NCBI GenBank assembly: GCA_910585155.1
Contig: CAJUEC010000064.1
Span: forward strand, 1-5,950
DNA from: an uncultured Oscillospiraceae bacterium
GTDB lineage: Bacteria; Bacillota; Clostridia; Oscillospirales; Oscillospiraceae
Direction: 5' to 3'
Length of the DNA stretch: 5,950 nt
Part shown: one piece after another, positions 1 through 4,617 of the stretch
Position numbering within the stretch: position 1 is the stretch's first letter
Layout of the letters: the number at the start of each line of letters is the position of its first letter
The notes under the pieces: model-generated
Databases searched by the model: none
Seen by the model: the letters and a program-made list of their open reading frames with translations, nothing else
What the model was told of the DNA's origin: nothing
Position numbers and translations under genes: made by a program

Positions 1-98
1 GGGTCGCCCTCGCGAATGCGCATGGTGCGGCGGATCTCCTTGGGAATCACCACCCGGCCCAGGTCGTCGATACGGCGTACGATCCCAGTTGCTTTCAT
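1..98 (-). CDS. spoVT: SpoVT, AbrB-family sporulation regulator (N-terminus, cut by window edge)
   Basis: Only the first 32 codons are present; the gene runs off the left edge. The translation starts MKATGIVRRIDDLGRVVIPK and continues with EIRRTMRIREGDP. This is the SpoVT-AbrB swapped-hairpin DNA-binding domain and is almost identical to the start of Bacillus subtilis SpoVT as I remember it. In Bacillus, SpoVT is a forespore transcription factor that tunes sigma-G-dependent genes. The ATG is fixed by an AGGAGG ribosome binding site at 105-110, six bases upstream. A forespore-type promoter lies at 158-187, consistent with that role. The C-terminal GAF-like domain of SpoVT would lie outside the window, so a short AbrB paralogue cannot be fully excluded, although the N-terminal sequence favours SpoVT. 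Confidence 0.88.
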   Translation of the reverse strand, partial: MKATGIVRRIDDLGRVVIPKEIRRTMRIREGD

Positions 99-157
99 GG
101 TTTTCCTCCTGCGTTCTGCCGCGGCTTCCCACGGCATTTTTTGTATCGTTCCTCTTG

Positions 158-187
158 TATTATCCGCAGGATTTGGAAGGGTATTCA
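158..187 (-). promoter_or_regulatory. Sigma-G-like promoter of spoVT
   Basis: On the minus strand TGAATA (187-182) is followed after exactly 17 bases by GATAATA (164-158). The Bacillus sigma-G consensus is roughly GHATR, 17-18 bases, CATNHTA; here only the first base of the -10 element differs. Transcription would begin near 151, giving a leader of about 50 bases. spoVT is sigma-G dependent in Bacillus, which supports the reading. The same bases can also be read as a sigma-A promoter (TTGAAT, 18 bases, GATAAT), so the sigma factor is inferred. Confidence 0.5.
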
Positions 188-268
188 AAATCAGCCGCTG
201 GTTTTCTTTGGAAGACGCCGCTCCTCCGGCCCTCAGCCGCTCGCCGCCCCCGCTGGTTTCCGAGACGG

Positions 269-301
269 AAAAGCGCCCCCGACCTGCGTCGGGAGCGCTT
301 T
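269..301 (-). terminator. Intrinsic terminator of ptsH
   Basis: The outer arms AAAGCGC (270-276) and GCGCTTT (295-301) and the inner arms CCCGAC (278-283) and GTCGGG (288-293) form a 13-pair stem with one C/A mismatch and a CTGC loop. It starts 12 bases after the ptsH stop codon. Read on the minus strand it is followed by a short TTTT run, so it should work mainly for ptsH, with modest strength. Confidence 0.7.
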
Positions 302-312
302 GCGCCGCTGGC

Positions 313-576
313 TCAGAGCTCCTGCTCCTTGAAAATTCCCAGGATTGCGTCGGCCGCCGCCTGCTCGTCTCCGCCTTCCACAGACACGGTGATGGTGTCC
401 CCCTGCTTCACCTGGAGCCCCATCACGGCAAACATCCGCTTGGCGTCCGCCGTCTTGCCGTTGAAGCCAATGGTGATCTGGGAGTCGGCGTAGGCCTTGA
501 CCGCCTTCACCACCACCCCCACCGGGCGGGCGTGCAGGCCCATCGCGTCGTGAATCTGGTACTCAAAAGAAACCAT
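313..576 (-). CDS. ptsH: HPr phosphocarrier protein of the PTS, lacking the Ser46 site
   Basis: This 87-residue protein is the usual HPr length. HPr is a small cytoplasmic protein that takes a phosphoryl group from Enzyme I on His15 and passes it to sugar-specific EIIA domains. The active-site motif GLHARP is intact, with His15 and Arg17. The second conserved region, normally K-S-I-M-G-V-M in Firmicutes, reads KRMFAVMGL here, so the serine phosphorylated by HPr kinase (Ser46) is replaced by Arg47. It should therefore work in sugar transport but not as the serine-phosphorylated CcpA corepressor. It is not Crh, which keeps the serine and loses the histidine. The start has an AGGAGG site at 586-591, nine bases upstream. 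The gene is divergent from ptsI and has its own promoter and terminator. Confidence 0.93.
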   Translation of the reverse strand: MVSFEYQIHDAMGLHARPVGVVVKAVKAYADSQITIGFNGKTADAKRMFAVMGLQVKQGDTITVSVEGGDEQAAADAILGIFKEQEL

Positions 577-635
577 CGTTCTCGTCCTCCTTCGTTTTCT
601 CGCGGGGGGCTGAGCGCTCCTCCGCCGCTGCTTTT

Positions 636-664
636 ATCATAAACTGCTTCGCGGAATTTTGCAA
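636..664 (-). promoter_or_regulatory. Sigma-A promoter of ptsH
   Basis: On the minus strand TTGCAA (664-659) and TATGAT (641-636) are separated by exactly 17 bases, close to the sigma-A consensus TTGACA/TATAAT. Transcription would start near 630, giving a leader of about 54 bases that carries the AGGAGG site at 586-591. Confidence 0.65.
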
Positions 665-820
665 GTTTTTGTGCACATTTCTGTATCCCATTGAAATCAT
701 TCCCCATTTTCCGCATTACCTCTCCAATCAGCTCCTATTCCATACAAATTATTCCAAAAATCAGATATTTTACCCTTTTCGCGCCGGCAGAAAAAAATTT
801 ATCTTTTTTCGTCATACCCA

Positions 821-849
821 TTGCAGAAAACCCAATTATATGATATACC
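821..849 (+). promoter_or_regulatory. Candidate promoter of ptsI
   Basis: TTGCAG (821-826) and TATACC (844-849) are spaced by 17 bases, about 60 bases before the ptsI start. The -35 element is good and the -10 element matches only four of six positions, so this is the best candidate seen rather than a firm call. The overlapping TATGAT at 839-844 would be a better -10 but has no -35 at correct spacing. Confidence 0.3.
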
Positions 850-902
850 CAAATAGAAGCCATTAATACCCGTCCGGCTTTATGAAACCCCCCAAAAGGA
901 AC

Positions 903-907
903 GGAGG
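903..907 (+). promoter_or_regulatory. Ribosome binding site that fixes the ptsI start
   Basis: GGAGG lies seven bases before the ATG at 915. An in-frame ATG at 882 has no comparable site and would add 11 residues (MKPPKRNGGHI) that Enzyme I proteins do not carry. The site itself is encoded within that extension, so 915 is the start. Confidence 0.85.
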
Positions 908-914
908 TCACATT

Positions 915-2528
915 ATGTTAAAAGGTATCGCCGCCTCGGCCGGCGCGGCCGTCGCCCCGCTGTATCACCTGGAGGAGCCCGACCTGTCCGTCACCCGGGA
1001 GTCCGGGCTGGACCCCGCCGCCCAGCATCAACGCTACGACCAGGCCGCCGCCCAGGCCATCGGGGAGCTGGACGCTCTGTATGAGAAGGCCCGGGCCACC
1101 GACGAGAACGTGGCCCAGGTGTTTGACATCCACCGCATGATGCTGGAGGACCCGGATCTCATCGACGGCATCGACGCCCTGCTGGACCAGGGCTTCAACG
1201 CGGAGTACGCCGTACGGGAGACGGCGGACGGCCTGGCGGCCATGTTCAAGGCCATGGAGGGCGACGAATACATGCAGGCCCGGGCCGCCGACGTGATGGA
1301 CGTGGGCAACCGGCTGATCCGGGTGCTCAAGGGCATCCCGGACACCGCCGAGTTCCCCGACGAGCCGGTGATCGTGGCCGCCGTTGACCTGCTGCCCAGC
1401 CAAACCGTCCGGCTGGACAAGGACAAGGTGGCCGGCTTCGTCACCAAGCTGGGCTCATCCACCTCCCACTCCGTCATTCTGGCCCGCACCCTGGGCATCC
1501 CCTGCATCGTGGGCATGGGGGAGGACTACGACAAGCTGCCCCAGTCCGGCCTGGCGGCCATCGACGGCTCCACCGGCGAGGTGGTCCCCCACCCAGACGA
1601 GGCCTCCCAGCGGGAGTTCCGCCGCCGCCGGGAGGTGTTCCTGGCGGACCAGGCGGCGCTGGAGGCGTACAAGGACCGCAAGGCGGTGACCAAGAGCGGC
1701 CACAGAGTGCTGGTGTGCGCCAACATCGGCGGCCTGGACGACATCGACGCCGTCATCGCCCGGGGCGGCGGCGGGGTTGGCCTGTTCCGCAGCGAGTTCG
1801 TCTACCTGAACAGCGACAGCTTCCCCGCCGAGGAGGCCCAGTTCCAGATTTACAAGGAGGTGCTGGCCCGGCTGGCCCCCCGGCCCGTGGTGGTGCGCAC
1901 CCTGGACCTGGGCAGCGACAAACAGGCCCCCTATTTCGGCATTGAGGGGGAGGAAAACCCCGCCATGGGCTACCGGGCCATCCGCATCTGCCTGAAGCGG
2001 CCCGACATCTTCCGCACCCAGCTGCGGGCCCTGCTCCGGGCGTCGGTGTACGGCAAGCTGAACATCATGTTCCCCATGATCACCCACGTGGAGCAGGTGC
2101 TGGAGATCAAAACCATCCTGGCCCAGGTCCGGCAGGAGCTGGACAAGGAGGGCGTGCCCTACAGCCAGGAGGTGGAGTACGGCATCATGATTGAGACCCC
2201 CGCCGCCGCGGTGATGGCCGACGTGCTGGCCAAGGAGGTGGACTTCTTCTCCATCGGCACCAATGACCTGACCCAGTACACCCTGGCCGCCGACCGGATG
2301 AACGCCAACATCAGCGAGCTGTTTGACTCCGGCCACCCCGCCATCCTCCGCCTCATTGAGCGCACCGCCCGGGCCGCCCACGACGCGGGCATCTGGGTGG
2401 GCATCTGCGGCGAGTCCGCCGCCAACACCGCCCTCACCGCCTTCTACATGTCGGTGGGCATCGACGAGCTTTCCGTCTCCCCCGCCTCCATCCCTGCGGT
2501 GAAGCGGGCTGTGATCGAGTGCGATTGA
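915..2528 (+). CDS. ptsI: PTS Enzyme I (phosphoenolpyruvate-protein phosphotransferase)
   Basis: Enzyme I is a cytoplasmic enzyme that phosphorylates itself from PEP on a histidine and passes the phosphate to HPr. The 537-residue product has the full domain order: helical HPr-binding region (about 25-145), phosphohistidine domain with GSSTSHSVILAR and active His185, and a PEP-binding barrel from about 260. Barrel landmarks are FRSEF (Arg292), VRTLDLGSDK (Arg328), GIMIE (Glu427), SIGTNDLTQ (Asp451) and GICGES (Cys498, equivalent to Escherichia coli Cys502). Two deviations stand out: GGR before the usual TSH is GSS here, and the protein stops at about E. coli residue 540, without the last 30-35 residues. 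The protein is otherwise intact, so it should be active. PEP synthase and pyruvate phosphate dikinase share the barrel but are much longer. The gene is divergent from ptsH and monocistronic by its terminator. Confidence 0.96.
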   Translation: MLKGIAASAGAAVAPLYHLEEPDLSVTRESGLDPAAQHQRYDQAAAQAIGELDALYEKARATDENVAQVFDIHRMMLEDPDLIDGIDALLDQGFNAEYAVRETADGLAAMFKAMEGDEYMQARAADVMDVGNRLIRVLKGIPDTAEFPDEPVIVAAVDLLPSQTVRLDKDKVAGFVTKLGSSTSHSVILARTLGIPCIVGMGEDYDKLPQSGLAAIDGSTGEVVPHPDEASQREFRRRREVFLADQAALEAYKDRKAVTKSGHRVLVCANIGGLDDIDAVIARGGGGVGLFRSEFVYLNSDSFPAEEAQFQIYKEVLARLAPRPVVVRTLDLGSDKQAPYFGIEGEENPAMGYRAIRICLKRPDIFRTQLRALLRASVYGKLNIMFPMITHVEQVLEIKTILAQVRQELDKEGVPYSQEVEYGIMIETPAAAVMADVLAKEVDFFSIGTNDLTQYTLAADRMNANISELFDSGHPAILRLIERTARAAHDAGIWVGICGESAANTALTAFYMSVGIDELSVSPASIPAVKRAVIECD

Positions 2529-2540
2529 CCCCCTCCACGC

Positions 2541-2578
2541 CGGGGAGCGGACGGCCTGTGCCGTCCGCTCCCCGTTTT
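2541..2578 (+). terminator. Strong intrinsic terminator of ptsI
   Basis: A perfect 15-pair stem (2541-2555 with 2560-2574) closes a CTGT loop and is followed by TTTT (2575-2578), starting 12 bases after the ptsI stop. It lies in the convergent gap before the stop of the desulfoferrodoxin gene. The minus strand has no U tract beyond the stem, so it probably serves ptsI mainly. Confidence 0.9.
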
Positions 2579-2583
2579 CTGTG

Positions 2584-2979
2584 TCAGCCCTTCTCCTGGG
2601 CGGCGCTGGCCTTCCACAGGCCGTGGAGGTTGCAGTAGGCGTACACCGCCTCCACCTCGTCCGCGTCGCACAAAGCGAAGCAGGCCTCCGGCCCCCGCCC
2701 CGGGAGCAGAGCCTTGAACTGCCCGCCCTGCCTGGTCTGCAGGAACACCCACTCGATGGAGTGCTCCTGGGTCATGGGGTGCTCCGCCGAGCCCACGCAC
2801 ACCTTCACCCGGTTGCCCTCCACCTGGTACACGGGGATGTGCTTCTCCGCGGCGCCCTCCGTGGTGCCGGGGACCAGCTCCCGCATCCGCTCGCCGCAGC
2901 ACTGGATGGGCACCCCGGCGTTCTTCATCAGAAACACCACGTTCCCGCAGTGGGCACAGCTGAAAAATTTTTGATCCAT
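2584..2979 (-). CDS. dfx: Desulfoferrodoxin / superoxide reductase (two-iron-site type)
   Basis: Superoxide reductase reduces superoxide to hydrogen peroxide without making oxygen, a typical defence of strict anaerobes. This 131-residue cytoplasmic protein has both domains of the desulfoferrodoxin family. The N-terminal rubredoxin-like centre I has Cys8, Cys11, Cys27 and Cys28 (CAHCG and CCG). The catalytic centre II has the complete Fe(His)4Cys ligand set: His47 in EKHIPVY, His67 and His73 in EHPMTQEHSIEW, and Cys116 and His119 in CNLHGLW. The Glu-Lys-His triplet that holds the catalytic lysine (Lys46) is intact. It faces ptsI tail to tail, and upstream it is isolated by the terminator at 3208-3246, so it needs its own promoter. 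The only good candidate (3174-3202) is sigma-G-like and is separated from the gene by a 166-bp MITE-like element. Confidence 0.93.
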   Translation of the reverse strand: MDQKFFSCAHCGNVVFLMKNAGVPIQCCGERMRELVPGTTEGAAEKHIPVYQVEGNRVKVCVGSAEHPMTQEHSIEWVFLQTRQGGQFKALLPGRGPEACFALCDADEVEAVYAYCNLHGLWKASAAQEKG

Positions 2980-2985
2980 TCTGGG

Positions 2986-2995
2986 TCACCTCCTT
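2986..2995 (-). promoter_or_regulatory. Perfect extended ribosome binding site of dfx
   Basis: AAGGAGGTGA, fully complementary to the 16S rRNA 3' end, lies six bases before the ATG at 2979. It is the strongest translation start signal in the window and suggests high output whenever the gene is transcribed. Confidence 0.85.
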
Positions 2996-3009
2996 TTTAC
3001 ACGCGTGGT

Positions 3010-3029
3010 TAGGGAAGGACTGATTAAAT
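3010..3029 (+). repeat. Left terminal inverted repeat of the MITE-like element
   Basis: TAGGGAAGGACTGATTAAAT matches the inverted right end at 18 of 20 positions. The first two bases are the presumed TA target duplicate. Confidence 0.75.
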
Positions 3030-3155
3030 CGACAAGAGCGATTTGCGAGAGATTTTTCGCCACAGCGAGGCGGGATTTCGCAGGAATAATTGTGTTTATT
3101 TCAAGAAATCACAACGAAGTTATGGCGGAAAAGATCCGAAAAGCGCCGCAGACGC

Positions 3156-3175
3156 ATTTAATCAGTGCTTCCTTA
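3156..3175 (-). repeat. Right terminal inverted repeat of the MITE-like element
   Basis: On the minus strand this reads TAAGGAAGCACTGATTAAAT. Its terminal TA is also the last two bases of the CATACTA -10 element at 3174-3180. Its first 16 bases recur exactly at 4530-4545. Confidence 0.75.
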
Positions 3176-3202
3176 GTATGCGCAGAAAGGCCCCCGGCAT
3201 TC
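3174..3202 (-). promoter_or_regulatory. Sigma-G-like promoter of dfx, now abutting the MITE
   Basis: On the minus strand GAATG (3202-3198) is followed after exactly 17 bases by CATACTA (3180-3174). Both elements fit the Bacillus sigma-G consensus (GHATR, 17-18 bases, CATNHTA) without mismatch. The promoter begins six bases beyond the U tract of the upstream gene's terminator, where a promoter for dfx would be expected. There is no sigma-A -35 at the right distance. Transcription would start a few bases inside the MITE-like element and give a leader of nearly 190 bases. Sigma-factor use is inferred from sequence alone. Confidence 0.5.
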
Positions 3203-3207
3203 TCCGC

Positions 3208-3246
3208 AAAAAATGGCCGCCATAGAAGCATGGCGGCCGTTTTTTT
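3208..3246. terminator. Bidirectional intrinsic terminator after the MtnK-like gene
   Basis: GGCCGCCAT (3215-3223) pairs perfectly with ATGGCGGCC (3230-3238) around an AGAAGC loop, extended by one wobble pair. A six-A run (3208-3213) on the left and a seven-T run (3240-3246) on the right give a U tract in both directions. The right-hand run overlaps the stop codon of the MtnK-like gene (3245-3247), so the hairpin begins right at the end of that reading frame. It separates that gene's transcript from dfx. Confidence 0.9.
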
Positions 3247-4486
3247 ATTTGACGCAGCGCAGGTAGGCCCGCTCCCCCTCCAGAACCGCCTCCACCAGGT
3301 CCCTGGGGGTCCGCAGGCGCTCCCGTCCCATGAGAAACCGCCGGCCCAGGCTGCAATAGAGCTGGAGGGCGTGGAGCTTCCGCCCCTCGTCCCCAATCAC
3401 CTCGAACTCCTGGGTGAAGCCGAAGGAGCTGACGCACAGGGTGAACATGGGCATGGCGGCAAACCCCGCCGTGTCGGGGACCAGCCCCTCCAGGAAGGCG
3501 TCCCGGAAGCCGGGGCAGGCCCGGTAGACCTCCTTGGCCTCCCCGTCCCAGTGGGCGGCAAAGCGGCGCTGGTAGCGGTCCACCAGGGTGTAGACGCAGG
3601 CCAGCAGGTAGGTCTTGAACTCTCTGCGCTCCCCCTCCGACGGGAAGGGCCGGAACACCGCCGAGCAGTACTGAGACACCAGGCTGGCCAGGAAATAGCC
3701 CAAGTCGTAGGCGCAGGGCCCGGCGAAGGTGTACTCCATGTCGATGACCTTGATCTGGCTGCCGTCGGCGAAAATGTTGGAGGTGTGCACGTCGGAGTGG
3801 ATGAAGGCCTGGGTGGAGTTCATGTACTGATGGCGCAGGAGGTGGGACTGGACCACCACGTCCGGGGCGAATATGTGGGGCAGGAGGTGGCGGGTGAGGG
3901 GCGGGCACTGGTGGGTGGGGGTGTCCCGGAGGAAGAGCCAGTTCTCCATGATGGCCCGCATCCCGGTGTTGACAAAGCACCGGCCCAGCTCCCGGAACTG
4001 CTGGGTGTCCAGGTAGAACTCCGTGGTATAAAAATGGTTATCGCACAAGAACCGGGCCACCCGCTCCCCCAGGCCATCAATCATCACGCCCCGGGCCAGC
4101 TGGCTGCGGCTGGGCTGGAGGTAGTTCACGTCCTCCATGAGGAACACGTGGTTCTCCCGGTCGGCGAAATAGACCTGGGGCACGCAGTCCGGGGTGATGG
4201 CCCGGCGCAGCCTCATGGACAGGTATTCCGAATAGTTGCGGTCCTGGGGCGGGCGGTAGCTGGAGCTGGTGGAGGGGACGTCGTCGTCCAGGCGCATATG
4301 GTCCCGGGCCTGCTTGAGGATGAGGGAGCCTTGGCCGTTCCGGACCCGGAACAGGTAGTTGATCAGCCCCTGGGAGTCCCCCTCGTCGTCGCCGATGGCG
4401 GACACGGACACCGCCCCAGAGGTGTCAAAGGCGGGATAGCGCTCCCGCAGGTAGGGGATGATATTGTCCTTGTCCAGTACGATCAT
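3245..4486 (-). CDS. Methylthioribose kinase-like protein (APH/choline kinase fold)
   Basis: The 413-residue product resembles S-methyl-5-thioribose kinase (MtnK), an ATP-dependent sugar kinase of methionine salvage, close to the roughly 400 residues of Bacillus MtnK. Landmarks are the nucleotide loop and following strand (31-48, ending GLINYLFRV), the ATP lysine Lys58 in LILKQA, hinge MEDV (117-120), catalytic loop HSDVHTSN (230-237, Asp232) and the metal motif DME (249-251), matching MtnK's characteristic D-x-E. A difference is seen at 341-356: where Bacillus MtnK has the twin arginine GCELIRR, this protein reads AAMPMFTL, so both arginines of the substrate pocket are absent. It may act on another sugar or small alcohol, so no gene symbol is given. 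No other methionine-salvage gene is in view. The start has a GGCGGTGAT ribosome site seven bases upstream (measured from GGCGG). It is transcribed alone. Confidence 0.72.
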   Translation of the reverse strand: MIVLDKDNIIPYLRERYPAFDTSGAVSVSAIGDDEGDSQGLINYLFRVRNGQGSLILKQARDHMRLDDDVPSTSSSYRPPQDRNYSEYLSMRLRRAITPDCVPQVYFADRENHVFLMEDVNYLQPSRSQLARGVMIDGLGERVARFLCDNHFYTTEFYLDTQQFRELGRCFVNTGMRAIMENWLFLRDTPTHQCPPLTRHLLPHIFAPDVVVQSHLLRHQYMNSTQAFIHSDVHTSNIFADGSQIKVIDMEYTFAGPCAYDLGYFLASLVSQYCSAVFRPFPSEGERREFKTYLLACVYTLVDRYQRRFAAHWDGEAKEVYRACPGFRDAFLEGLVPDTAGFAAMPMFTLCVSSFGFTQEFEVIGDEGRKLHALQLYCSLGRRFLMGRERLRTPRDLVEAVLEGERAYLRCVK

Positions 4487-4517
4487 CTCATCACCGCCGC
4501 CCTTTGCGCAACATACA

Positions 4518-4549
4518 CTGACTCAGCTTTAAGGAAGCACTGATTCAGT
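4518..4549. promoter_or_regulatory. Two tandem palindromes, possible operator of the MtnK-like gene
   Basis: ACTGATTCAGT (4539-4549) is an 11-bp perfect palindrome around a central base, and CTGACTCAG (4518-4526) is a 9-bp perfect one. Their centres are 22 bp apart, about two helical turns. On the minus strand the first overlaps the end of TATACT (4552-4547), the only reasonable -10 box upstream of the kinase gene; its -35 partner is poor. The layout is that of a repressor operator over a promoter. The right-hand palindrome also overlaps the solitary MITE end, so part of the symmetry may come from that repeat. Confidence 0.35.
4530..4545 (+). repeat. Solitary copy of the MITE end
   Basis: TAAGGAAGCACTGATT is identical over 16 bases to the right inverted repeat of the element at 3010-3175, including the leading TA. 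No inverted partner is visible in the surrounding 4487-4617 gap. It is either a deletion remnant of a second element or the sequence from which this repeat family draws its ends. Confidence 0.6.
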
Positions 4550-4617
4550 ATACCCCGCCCGCCGCCGGACGAACAGCGAATTCCTTGACCTGTGATGGTA
4601 TTTTTCCGCTCTCAGCC

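Larger units (their letters stand above)
577..914. other. AT-rich divergent promoter region between ptsH and ptsI
   Basis: This is the longest gene-free stretch, 338 bases. Base composition drops sharply: 721-780 is only about one third G+C, against roughly two thirds in the flanking genes. It holds the ptsH promoter (636-664), a weaker candidate ptsI promoter (821-849) and the two ribosome binding sites. The motif TACCC or ACCCA recurs at 771-775, 815-820, 830-834, 846-851 and 867-871. I see no convincing open reading frame, tRNA or strong hairpin in it, and no clear cre-like CcpA site by eye. Confidence 0.75.
3010..3175. mobile_element. MITE-like non-coding element with TA ends
   Basis: The two ends, 3010-3029 and 3156-3175, are inverted copies of a 20-bp sequence (TAAGGAAGCACTGATTAAAT on the right, read on the minus strand) with two mismatches, at its third and ninth positions. 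Both begin with TA, as expected for a TA target duplication of the IS630/mariner type. The interior can fold back. GATTTTTCGCCA (3051-3062) pairs with 3123-3136 with two single-base bulges, and TTGTG (3090-3094) pairs with CACAA (3110-3114) around a small apical hairpin. No transposase or credible open reading frame is present, so movement would need a transposase in trans. A third copy of the end occurs at 4530-4545. The family assignment is an inference from structure. Confidence 0.72.

Noticed and set aside
882..914. An upstream ATG extending ptsI by 11 residues
   Set aside because: The extension contains the ribosome binding site for the ATG at 915, and Enzyme I proteins normally begin at the MLKGIAAS-like motif.
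1455..2381. A 308-codon antisense frame inside ptsI
   Set aside because: It is a compositional shadow of ptsI with no ribosome binding site or recognisable motif.
3010..3175. A riboswitch or structured leader controlling dfx
   Set aside because: It resembles no riboswitch class I know, and the TA-bounded inverted ends plus a third copy of the end at 4530 fit a mobile repeat better. It could still act secondarily as a leader.
3043..3225. A 60-codon frame inside the MITE-like element
   Set aside because: It has no ribosome binding site, spans the element's right end into the terminator, and its sequence follows from the inverted-repeat structure; not a credible gene.
3005..4543. A 512-codon open frame on the plus strand
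   Set aside because: It is antisense to the MtnK-like gene, starts inside the MITE-like element region, has low-complexity composition (Val, Gly, His, Pro rich) and matches no family; it arises from high G+C.
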